Both the position numbers and the translations under genes were made by a program. Positions 8,400-16,110 of a stretch of DNA of 64,000 nucleotides are shown one piece after another. Below the pieces are notes generated by a model. The model was not told the origin of the DNA. It did not search any database and was given only the letters and a program-made list of their open reading frames with translations. The stretch is from Nitratireductor sp. (GTDB lineage Bacteria > Pseudomonadota > Alphaproteobacteria > Rhizobiales > Rhizobiaceae). Position 1 is the first letter of the stretch. Each line of letters starts with the position of its first letter. Location of the stretch: the NCBI GenBank assembly GCA_020637805.1, contig JACKJU010000002.1, forward strand, positions 321,330 through 385,329, given 5' to 3'.

Positions 8400-9393
8400 A
8401 TCGCTTCGCGTCGCACTCGTCGGCTGTGGACTGATCAGCCTGTATCATCTGCGGGCATGGAAGGCGGCCGGCGTCGAAATCGTTGCGCTATGCGACACCG
8501 ATATCGAGAAGGCCAAAGCGCGCGCCAGAGAATTCGGCATTTCACGGATACACGCTGAAGCGGGAGAGATGTTTGCTCAAGGCGGGTTCAATGCGGTCGA
8601 CATCGCGGCCTCTGTCGGCGCACATGCTCATATAGCCCGCATGGCCGCCGATAACGGCGTGCACATAATGTGTCAGAAGCCACTTACAGAAACGGTCGCA
8701 GAAGCCGAGGCGCTGATAGACTATGTGGGCGACCGTGTCCGCTTCATGGTGCATGAGAACTACCGCTTCCGGCCCCACTACATGACCGTTCGCCGATGGA
8801 TCGAGGAAGGACGTATCGGCGCTGTTCGTCACGCTGCGATTTCCTGCCGGGGGTCAGGACTTTGCGCGCGCGACGGTGCACTGCCATTCCTGATCGAACG
8901 GCAGCCCTATCTGACAAGCTTTCCCCGAAACCTTGTCTTCGAAACGATGATCCACCATCTCGACATACTGCGTTGCCTGTGCGGTCCGCTCACGGTTACC
9001 GCGGCGCGGCTCAACCGATTGGCTGACGGGCTTCCTGGTGAAGACACGGCTGCAATTCTCCTGTCTGGCAAGAATGGCTTCATCGCCACCGCTGACGGCT
9101 GCCTTGTCGCGCCGGGATATCCCGAGCTTCACGGCGATCGCCTTGAGGTTATCGGCGCGACTGGCACGATCCTGATGGAACTGAACCGCATTCACCTCGT
9201 CGGCGCGGAAGACAAGGCCGAGGAGGTCGATCTGATCGGCCGCTACCAGGAGTGTTTCAACATGGCGATGGCGGACTTCGTTCGCGGGCTGCGCGATGGG
9301 ACACCGTTCGAAACGGATCGCCTGGACAACCTGGAAACCCTGCGACTGATGGAAAGCGTATATGCCGCGGCTGGAGTGGAGATAAGACAATGA
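8392..9393 (+). CDS. Gfo/Idh/MocA family oxidoreductase
   Basis: The 333-residue protein has the N-terminal Rossmann fold (VALVGCGLISLYHLRAWKAA, residues 7-26) with the following DTD acidic pair, then the family motif CQKPLTETVAEAEAL near residue 92 that includes the catalytic-region Lys-Pro. The C-terminal domain holds ENYRFRPHYMTVRRWI near residue 120 and a His-rich stretch FETMIHHLDILR near residue 182. Members oxidise or reduce sugars, inositols or related polyols with NAD(P). The start at 8392 overlaps the cupin stop, and the next gene starts at 9390 in an ATGA overlap, so it is a middle gene of the catabolic operon. Confidence 0.88.
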   Translation: MGESLRVALVGCGLISLYHLRAWKAAGVEIVALCDTDIEKAKARAREFGISRIHAEAGEMFAQGGFNAVDIAASVGAHAHIARMAADNGVHIMCQKPLTETVAEAEALIDYVGDRVRFMVHENYRFRPHYMTVRRWIEEGRIGAVRHAAISCRGSGLCARDGALPFLIERQPYLTSFPRNLVFETMIHHLDILRCLCGPLTVTAARLNRLADGLPGEDTAAILLSGKNGFIATADGCLVAPGYPELHGDRLEVIGATGTILMELNRIHLVGAEDKAEEVDLIGRYQECFNMAMADFVRGLRDGTPFETDRLDNLETLRLMESVYAAAGVEIRQ

Positions 9394-10211
9394 ACCAGCA
9401 ACCCGTAAGTCTCACGCCGCGCCTCGACCCGGAGCGGATCGCCAGGCTGTTCGACATCACGGGCATGCGAGTTTTCGTACCTGGAGGCTATGGAGCGATC
9501 GGAGAGGCAACCGCCACCGCAATGGCGGCTCACGGCGCCGTGGTGACGATCGCTGGCCCGAAGATCGAGAAGGCCCGGGCGCTGGCCGACCGCATCGTAG
9601 AGGCCGGCGGGAAAGCCTACGGCTTCGAGTTGGATGCGCGCGATGTCAGCTCGGTGCGGGACGCCACCGCCGAGGCTATTGGCGCCATGGGAGGTATCGA
9701 TACCCTGGTGAATTGCGTCGGCATCCAGCGCGAGCAGCATCTGGTCGATGTGACCGAGGAAGCATTCGATGAGGTGTATCGCACCAACCTGAAATCCGCG
9801 ATGTTCCTCGCCCAGGAAACAGCGCGGGATCAGATCGCTCGTGGCAAGGGCGGACGGCAGATCCATATCCTGTCGGTTCGCTCGCAACTTGCGCTCCGCG
9901 GACGCGGATATTCGGCGTATTGCTCCACCAAGGGCGGTCTCGCCATGCTCGTCAAGCAGCATGCTATGGAGCTTGCTCCGCACAATATCACCGTCAACGG
10001 TGTAGCGCCGACATTCATCCAGTCGGACCGCATCCGTATGCATCTCGACAGGCCCGAGTTCCGGGATTTCATTCTCGAACGCAATCCGCTCGGCCGTATT
10101 GGGGATCCGCTGGAAGTCTGTGGACAGGTGATCGTATTCGCCGCACCCGCTGGCAGCTACATGACTGGCCAGATCGTCTATATCGATGGCGGGGTCACAG
10201 CTTCGCAATGA
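9390..10211 (+). CDS. Short-chain dehydrogenase/reductase (SDR)
   Basis: The 273-residue classical SDR has a variant cofactor motif PGGYGAIGEATA near residue 31 (usually TGxxxGIG), NCVGIQ in place of NNAG near residue 106, Ser in LSVRSQLALRG near 151, and the catalytic YCSTK near residue 173. It ends with the family-typical TGQIVYIDGGVTASQ. It is probably an NAD(P)-dependent sugar, sugar-acid or polyol dehydrogenase. It starts in a 4-base overlap with the oxidoreductase gene and overlaps the dehydratase remnant at its 3' end. Confidence 0.88.
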   Translation: MNQQPVSLTPRLDPERIARLFDITGMRVFVPGGYGAIGEATATAMAAHGAVVTIAGPKIEKARALADRIVEAGGKAYGFELDARDVSSVRDATAEAIGAMGGIDTLVNCVGIQREQHLVDVTEEAFDEVYRTNLKSAMFLAQETARDQIARGKGGRQIHILSVRSQLALRGRGYSAYCSTKGGLAMLVKQHAMELAPHNITVNGVAPTFIQSDRIRMHLDRPEFRDFILERNPLGRIGDPLEVCGQVIVFAAPAGSYMTGQIVYIDGGVTASQ

Positions 10212-10585
10212 CCCGGTTGCGTTCATCCCGCTGGTTCGATGCAGACGATTTGCGCGGATTTGGCCACCGCTCCCGCCTGATGCAAATGGGCTATTCTCGC
10301 GATAATTGGGAGGGCGGGCCCGTCATCGCCATCGTCAACACATGGTCGGACATCAATCCCTGTCATGCACATTTCAGGGCACGGGCGAAAGACGTCAAGC
10401 GCGATGTTCTTCAGGCCGGCGGCTTTCCGAACGAACTTCCGGCGCTAATGGGTTGGTGCGACAAGACCGGGCCGGCGCTGCTGATGGGTGCCATAAGCAT
10501 TGTCATGCAGGCCGAAAAGGGCTGCGACTTTGACTTCCTGGAAACCAGTTTCGGCGCTCCCGTGCCGGAACCCGAGATATTGTGA
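10208..10585 (+). pseudogene. Internally deleted IlvD/Edd family dehydratase remnant
   Basis: The 125-residue frame is a patchwork of an IlvD/Edd-family sugar-acid dehydratase, which is normally about 570-600 residues. Residues 1 to about 82 match the family N-terminus, including IVNTWSDINPCH with one Fe-S cysteine. Then MGWCDKTGPALLMGA matches the central DKT/second Cys region. The last 25 residues (QAEKGCDFDFLETSFGAP...) match the extreme C-terminus. Two large internal deletions appear to have kept the frame open. The active site cannot be complete, so I call it a pseudogene. Its ATGA overlap with the SDR gene shows it was once a normal operon member. An intact dehydratase elsewhere may replace it. 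Confidence 0.75.
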
Positions 10586-10598
10586 GCGAGGTAAGACA

Positions 10599-12038
10599 AT
10601 GGCAGGCATGCAACCGAAACTTCTGATCGGAGGCGAGTTTCGCGAAATCGGCGGGGCGGCACCAATTCCCGTGATCAATCCTTGCACCGAGGAAGTGCTC
10701 TGGGAACTGCCGGCATGCTCCGCAGCCGACGTAGCCGAGGCGCTGGTGCATGCACGCAGTGCGCAGGAATCATGGAGCAAGGTACATGGCTGGGAGCGGG
10801 GCCGCATCCTGCGCAAGGTAGCGGTTGAAATGAAGGCCCGCACCGATGCGATCGCCCGCGCTCTGTCTCTCGAAATCGGCCGGCCCTACAACCAGTCGGC
10901 TGGCGAAGTAGGCGCGGCGATCGAACAGATCGAGTGGTTTGCAGGTGAGGCGGAGCGATTGTTCGGGGAGACGATCCCGTCGCGTCAGGGCGGGCGACTG
11001 ATCATAGAGCCGGAACCTGTTGGCATCTGCGCCGCATTCACTGCCTGGAATTTTCCGGTCAATCTGCCAGTTCGAAAGATGGCGCCGGCGCTCGCCGCCG
11101 GATGTGTCATCCTTGTGAGACCCTCCGAACAGGTTCCGATGACGTCGACACTCATAGCCGAGGCATTTGTTGCTGGCGGTGTGCCGGCGGGTGCAGTGCA
11201 GCTTCTGCTCGGCCGGGCCGCTGATATTACGCCTGCGATCCTTGCCGCTGACGAAGTCCGCAAGATATCGCTGACCGGATCGACGCAAGTAGGCAAGATG
11301 CTCTTGTCGGAGGCGGCGAACACGGTAAAGCGATGCTCGATGGAACTGGGCGGGCATTCCCCAGTGGTCATTTGCGCAGATGCCGACGTGGAAGCGGCGG
11401 CCGTGCAATGCGCCGGTTTCAAGTTCCGCAATGCAGGCCAGGTCTGCATTGCACCGAACCGGTTTTATGTGGAGGAAAGCGTGGCCGACCGATTCCTGTC
11501 CACAATGAAGGCCGAGGCTGAAAGGCTTGTGCTCGGCAATAGCCAGGCAGAAGAGACCTCCATGGGGCCGCTCACGTCGGCCTCGGGACGCGAAAAGGTC
11601 GAGCGCCTGATCGCTGACGCGCAGGAAATGGGCGCCAGATTGGTGACCGGCGGCAGGCGGCCGGAGGGGCGCAACGCGGGATATTTCCTCGAACCGACTG
11701 TGTTGGCGGAAGTCCCGGATGATGCAGATATAATGAGCGAGGAGCCCTTCGGCCCGGTAGCGCCTGTTGCGACATTCGGCACGCTCGATGATGCCATCGC
11801 CCGCGCCAATTCCACACCCTATGGACTTGCGGCCTATGCATTCACCTCCAGCCAGGCGAAGGCTGCCGCGTTGTCGCGAGATTTGCATGCAGGCATGGTT
11901 GGGATAAACACCTTCATGATTGCGCATGCCGAAGCTCCGTTCGGTGGCGTCGATCATTCCGGCATGGGGCGCGAAGGTGGGCGCGAAGCGATCCGCGACT
12001 ACCAGAATACCAAGCTCAGCCACATGATGGCGGTATGA
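10599..12038 (+). CDS. NAD(P)-dependent aldehyde dehydrogenase
   Basis: The 479-residue enzyme is full length for the ALDH superfamily. The general base is Glu249 in MELGGHSP and the catalytic nucleophile is Cys283 in NAGQVCIAPNRF, with the usual 34-residue spacing. Cofactor-binding features include FTAWNFPVNLPVRKMAPALA near residue 148 and the LTGSTQVGK loop near residue 226. It starts at the ATG at 10599, about 6 nt after GAGGTAAG; the longer upstream frame runs through the dehydratase remnant and is not used. In this operon it would oxidise an aldehyde such as an alpha-ketoglutarate semialdehyde or an aldose-derived aldehyde. Confidence 0.9.
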   Translation: MAGMQPKLLIGGEFREIGGAAPIPVINPCTEEVLWELPACSAADVAEALVHARSAQESWSKVHGWERGRILRKVAVEMKARTDAIARALSLEIGRPYNQSAGEVGAAIEQIEWFAGEAERLFGETIPSRQGGRLIIEPEPVGICAAFTAWNFPVNLPVRKMAPALAAGCVILVRPSEQVPMTSTLIAEAFVAGGVPAGAVQLLLGRAADITPAILAADEVRKISLTGSTQVGKMLLSEAANTVKRCSMELGGHSPVVICADADVEAAAVQCAGFKFRNAGQVCIAPNRFYVEESVADRFLSTMKAEAERLVLGNSQAEETSMGPLTSASGREKVERLIADAQEMGARLVTGGRRPEGRNAGYFLEPTVLAEVPDDADIMSEEPFGPVAPVATFGTLDDAIARANSTPYGLAAYAFTSSQAKAAALSRDLHAGMVGINTFMIAHAEAPFGGVDHSGMGREGGREAIRDYQNTKLSHMMAV

Positions 12039-12039
12039 G

Positions 12040-12819
12040 ATGGCGCACCTGAACCGGATACACCAAGTCTGGGCCGAAGGGCGAACGGCCGTCAACGGCT
12101 GGATTGCGGTGCCGTCAGTTCTTGGTGTCGAGGCGATGGCCAAGGCGGGCTGGGATGCACTTACTGTCGACATGCAGCACGGCACAGCGGATTACGCCGA
12201 TCTGCTCTCAATCCTGCCTGTGATCGAGAAATCGGGCGCCGCGCCCGTCGTTCGCGTGCCGTGGCTCGACGAGGCCGCGATCATGCGTGCGCTGGACGCT
12301 GGCGCGCTCGGGATCATCGCACCGATGATCGAAACGCGCGAAGACACGGAGAGACTGGTTTCCACCTGCCGCTATCCGCCGGATGGGACACGCAGTTTCG
12401 GACCGGTGCGCGCGCGCCTAGCCTGGGGCGACGATTATGCAAGTATCGCCAACCAAGAGGTGCTTGTCTTTGCCATGGTCGAGACCAGGCTCGCAGTAGC
12501 CAATCTCGACGCGATACTGTCCGTGCCGGGATTGTCGGGAATCTATGTCGGGCCGTCCGATCTGTCGCTTTCCCATGGCTTTCAGCCAGGGTTCGACCGC
12601 ACGGAGCCGGACATGCTGGCGCTGATCGCCGATATCCGTGCACGATCAGCCGCCAGAGGCCTTCGATGCTGCCTCCACTGCGGATCGCCCGTCTACGCTG
12701 CAAGGGCCGCTGCGGAAGGAATGGATCTGGTCACCATCGGCTCCGACGCACGTTTCGTCGAGGCCGGTGCAATGGCCTGTATCAATCAGTTCAGGGAAAG
12801 CGCTGACAACAAGACATGA
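12040..12819 (+). CDS. HpcH/HpaI family aldolase
   Basis: The 259-residue class II aldolase shows the HpcH/HpaI pattern. DMQHGTADY near residue 44 holds the catalytic-region His, a metal-binding Glu lies in AMVETRLAVANLDAIL near residue 148, and GIYVGPSDLSLSHG near residue 168 carries the metal Asp. These enzymes cleave 2-keto-3-deoxy acids to pyruvate and an aldehyde. It starts two bases after the aldehyde dehydrogenase stop and is the last gene of the operon, followed by a hairpin terminator. With the dehydrogenases and the dehydratase remnant it fits a non-phosphorylative keto-deoxy-acid route. Confidence 0.88.
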   Translation: MAHLNRIHQVWAEGRTAVNGWIAVPSVLGVEAMAKAGWDALTVDMQHGTADYADLLSILPVIEKSGAAPVVRVPWLDEAAIMRALDAGALGIIAPMIETREDTERLVSTCRYPPDGTRSFGPVRARLAWGDDYASIANQEVLVFAMVETRLAVANLDAILSVPGLSGIYVGPSDLSLSHGFQPGFDRTEPDMLALIADIRARSAARGLRCCLHCGSPVYAARAAAEGMDLVTIGSDARFVEAGAMACINQFRESADNKT

Positions 12820-12869
12820 GCTTCCGTTTTTTAGCGACGCGGATGCCAGCTCGTCTACGTCCGAAAGCG

Positions 12870-12893
12870 CCGATCTAAACAAGATCGGGTTTT
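12870..12893 (+). terminator. Rho-independent terminator after the catabolic operon
   Basis: A perfect 7-bp stem (CCGATCT / AGATCGG) with a 5-nt loop (AAACA) is followed by GTTTT. It lies about 50 bases downstream of the aldolase stop and ends the plus-strand operon. Confidence 0.7.
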
Positions 12894-12954
12894 GCCGAAG
12901 GAAGTTTCTTGCACGAAAGCAGGTCATAGGGCTCCGTGGCCAGCGAACTCGGAC

Positions 12955-13153
12955 CCAAGTCTCATCCGCTTTTGCGCGGAGTCCGGAGGTTCATTTGTGG
13001 CCTTATGCAGCCCTTTTTTTGCAATGCTATTTTCATGGCGTATTCGCTGGGTATGAGATTGTCTAGCTACGAGTGTGGTCTGTCTCGATTGTAGTCCTCT
13101 TTCCATGCTCTGATTTGGGAACGTGCTTCGGTGAGTGACGAGAACAGTGTATC
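12955..13153 (-). mobile_element. Remnant of an IS3-family transposase and IS end
   Basis: Translation of the minus strand gives the typical OrfB C-terminus: SLTEARSQIRAWKEDYNRD then RPHS, a TAG stop where family members usually read SLG, then PSEYAMKIALQK and a further decayed tail ending in a stop within the last 30 bases. Only about 60-65 codons of the 3' end remain and they carry a nonsense mutation, so the element is dead. Its terminal 27 bp (12955-12981) reappear with one mismatch at 18450-18476 in the same orientation, as expected for the end of the same or a related IS. Confidence 0.75.
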
Positions 13154-13193
13154 GACGGCGAGGCAGGGGGAGATCCAGTGTCTCATCCAAAGT

Positions 13194-14289
13194 TCAATTA
13201 CCGGTCGTATTGCTGGAAGGCGGCTGATCCTTGGTCTCTTCTGACGAATTGTAAGAACGCGAAGAACCACTAATATTTAGGCAGGCATAATATGCCCTCG
13301 GCGTCGCGGCCTTGCCGCATTCGAGAAACGCTCCAAGATCGTATTCATATTCGTACGACATGTAAGGCGCTATCAGGTACCTGACCGTATCGTTCTCGGA
13401 ATTGCCAAAACGGTCAATGGTTCCGTCCAGTTCCGGGCTCAGGACCAAAATGGCTTTCCGCAGCTCGTCGCCCTTGAGGAAGTTGTCCGGAAGCTGATCG
13501 AACGGTCCGTCAAGATAGTTGTTGAGACCGATATTGCCACCATAAACTCCGATCAGGACTTTTCTCTCGGCTATGTTGTCGTTGAGAAAAGCGAAGCCCG
13601 TGCGACAGCCAATTGAAATGTCCGGTGAAAGCTCGGATTTCCGGGAGTTCGTCAGCAACTGCGGCTGTCTCGTCAAGGATGTATTTGAAGGCCCGTGCCG
13701 GTGCATCGAACACAAGGAAGAAGCGGAAACCTGACTCGTCGAAGATGGGCCCCAGATATTCTTCCGAACTCCATGATGATCGAAGCAGGCGGCTCCACGC
13801 CTTCCATCTGATTGAGTTGGAAGGCCACGCTCCGTCCTTGAGTAACCTCATACAAGAGGTCCCCCTGCTTTTCACGTCGACGCCGCGTTCGCTGTCCCAG
13901 ATCACGGTGTAGTCGGTTTCCTCGCCCTGCCATTCCGTGAAGTCCCGGAAATAGCTCATATGGACCTTGCCTTCGTCACGCGTTTCTGCGTCGAAACGCA
14001 AATTGCCAGCCCACTTCACGCCGCCATGATAGAAATAGAAATAGTAGTAGTTTTCCGTCGGATAGACCGTAACCTGGTCCGGCAGACTGTTGAGAACGAA
14101 TTCCAGAACGGCTTCCGGATTCGTTACGTCCAGTGAGCTGTTCAACCGTACATCTTCAACATATTGTTGATCTGTGAACAGCCGGGGCATGTTTGCTGTT
14201 TCCGCCTTGGCAAGACCAGGCATCCACACCGCAATGGCGAGAATGACCATCACCGCAATGCGTTCAATTCTTTGTAGGAATTCACTCAT
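13194..14289 (-). pseudogene. Secreted hypothetical protein interrupted by a frameshift
   Basis: The gene opens at 14289 with a signal peptide (hydrophobic MVILAIAVWMPGLAKA then ETANMP) and reads about 220 plausible residues to RAFTG near 13630. There the reading frame must change: the continuation DISIGCRTGFAFLND followed by about 130 more residues (LIGVYGGNIGLNNYLDG, GKAATPRAYYACLNIS) lies in the next frame and ends at 13194. One product of about 360 residues was probably intended. The family is not recognised. It lies in the segment bounded by IS-end copies. The break may be real decay or a sequencing error; the neighbouring repeat locus and the metallohydrolase gene are broken in the same way. 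Confidence 0.6.
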
Positions 14290-14480
14290 ACTCGCTTGCC
14301 TTCTACCGGATTCAGTCTGTTTTCCGCCCGCGACATTGGACGGCCTGCCCCTGCCAAATGTTCACTCAACAAAGCAGCTGTTCAAGGAAGTTGAAGCTCA
14401 AGTGATTATTGGTCAAGCCTGCTTGCCCGGGTACTGACCTGCCTTGAACATCGGCTGCTGTTCGTTCCCTGACTGTTATT

Positions 14481-15540
14481 TCACCGTCCTTGTGCCTCGG
14501 CCTTGGAGAGTTTTTTCTTGTGTTGTTGCTGGGCAGAAGACTGCTTCCTGTTGTGCTGCTCAGCCGCAGACCGCTTCTTGTTGTGCTGCTCCGCAGCAGA
14601 CCTTTTCTTGAGGTGTTGCTGGGCAGAAGATTGCTTCTTGTTGTGCTGCTCCGCGGCAGACCGCTGCTTGCTGTGCTGCTCGGCCGCAGACCTTTTCTTT
14701 GAGTGCTGCTCGGCTGCAGGCCGCTGCTTGCTGTGCTGCTCTGCCGCAGACCTTTTCTTGGAGTGCTGCTCGGCTGCAGATCGCTGCTTGCTGTGCTGCT
14801 CCGCGGCAGACCTTTTCTTGGAGTGCTGCTCGGCGGCAGACCGCTGCTTGCTGTGCTGCTCGGCTGCAGATCGCTGCTTGCTGTGCTGCTCCGCGGCAGA
14901 CCTTTTCTTGGAGTGCTGCTCGGCTGCAGACCGCTGCTTGCTGTGCTGTTCGGCTGCAGATCGCTGCTTGCTGTGCTGCTCTGCGGCAGACCTTTTCTTG
15001 GAGTGCTGCTCGGCGGCGGAACGCTGCTTGCTGTGCTGCTCCGCCTTCGACCTCACCTTCGAATGCTGCTCGGCTGCAGACCGCTTCTTGGAGTGCTGCT
15101 CGGCGGCAGACCGCTGCTGTTGTGCTCTTCGGCCTTCGACCTCACTTTCGAATGATGTTCGGATGCTGAGCGCTGCTTGTTGTGCTGCTCAGCCGCAGAT
15201 CTCTGCTTGCTGTGCTGCTCAGATGCTGAGCTCTGCTTGTTGTGCTCCTCAGCCTTCGACCTAATCTTCGAATGCTGCGGAGCCAGCCGAGCGACTTGTC
15301 GTGCTCTTCGGTTTTCGACTTCAACTTCGAATGATGTTGTGAGGGCCGAGCGCTGCTTATTGTGCTCTTGGGTCTTCGATCTGATCTTCGAATGGTGTTC
15401 GGCATCAGAGCGAATGATGTTGTGCTGTTGTCCTTTCGAACGATCTTTCGAATGAGGCCCGGTGCCCGATCTGATGACCGAGTGATGCTCAGTATTCGAC
15501 TTGAGTTTCGAGATGATGCTCGCTGTCAGTTTCTTGCGAT
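14481..15540 (-). repeat. 30-bp coding-type tandem repeat array (10-residue AEQHSKxRSA units) with degenerate flank
   Basis: From about 14500 to 15056 the minus strand encodes 17-18 contiguous 10-residue units of the form AEQHSK[QK]RSA in one open frame of 191 codons ending at 14481. From 15060 to about 15540 the same His/Lys/Ser-rich units continue (HSKLKSKTEEHDK, HSKIRSKAEEHNK, HSKVRSKAEEHN) but shift among frames, with single bases missing at unit joints. Units follow each other without unique spacers, so this is not a CRISPR array. A His every ten residues and many Lys/Arg make the product strongly basic. No start codon with a ribosome binding site precedes the open frame; it probably was the 3' end of the large gene starting at 18167. 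Confidence 0.7.
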
Positions 15541-16110
15541 CATGCCGGAGCGTTGCTTGTCATGCCATGACTTGCTCTTGTCATGCACGGAGAGTTCTTG
15601 TTGTGCCAGGACTGGTTCTTGTCATGCCATGGCGCGTCTTGTCATGCCAGGATTTCGACTTGATCGTGCCACGAGCAGTACTTGTCATGCCAAGAGATTC
15701 TTGTCGTGCCAAGACCTGACCTTGTCGTAGCAGGAACGGTTGAGTGCGTGCCAGGAACGATCGATGTCATGCCATGACTGGGTTTTCAGGTGCCACGAAT
15801 TCTTGCGCTCGTGCAGGGAAAGTTCCTTCGAATGCCAGGAACGGTTACGCCAGTGCCGGAAAGGTTCTTCGAGAGTGCCATGACCGTTCACGATCGTGCC
15901 AGGAGCGGTTCCGGTCGTGCCACGAGACATTCTTATCGTGCCAGGAGCGGTTCCGGTCGTGCCATGACAGATCTCTGCCATGCCAGGAGCGGTTGCGCCA
16001 GTGCCGGAAAGGTCCTTGTCATGCCACGAGCGGTCGAGATCGTGCCATGAACGATTCCTGTAGTGCCACGAACGCTCACGGCTGTGCCCGACCAATTCCG
16101 CTCGTGCCAG
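15541..16110 (-). repeat. 21-bp coding-type tandem repeats (7-residue WHDRNRS units)
   Basis: On the minus strand a 21-bp unit encoding Trp-His-Asp-[Arg/Lys]-[Asn/Asp/Glu]-Arg-Ser is repeated many times (for example DRSWHDKDLS, RNRSWHDLDRSWHD, NRSWHSKELS). Several joints lack one T of the expected TCCTGGCAC (at about 16088, 16005 and 15857), which moves the reading frame. The joint at 15857 lies in a block (15843-15865) almost identical to 15991-16013, so the same one-base gap was copied by block duplication. This argues that at least that frameshift is in the genome and not a base-calling error. The array continues the C-terminus of the protein starting at 18167. Confidence 0.7.

Noticed and set aside
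14503..15264. Plus-strand frames across the 30-bp repeats giving Cys/Leu-rich products
   Set aside because: All three frames of both strands stay open because the period is a multiple of three. The minus strand joins the large secreted gene and gives the plausible His/Lys-rich product, so the Cys-rich reading is taken as antisense.
14500..16110. Possible CRISPR array
   Set aside because: Units are contiguous with no unique spacers of constant length, the repeats diverge gradually, and no cas genes are nearby.
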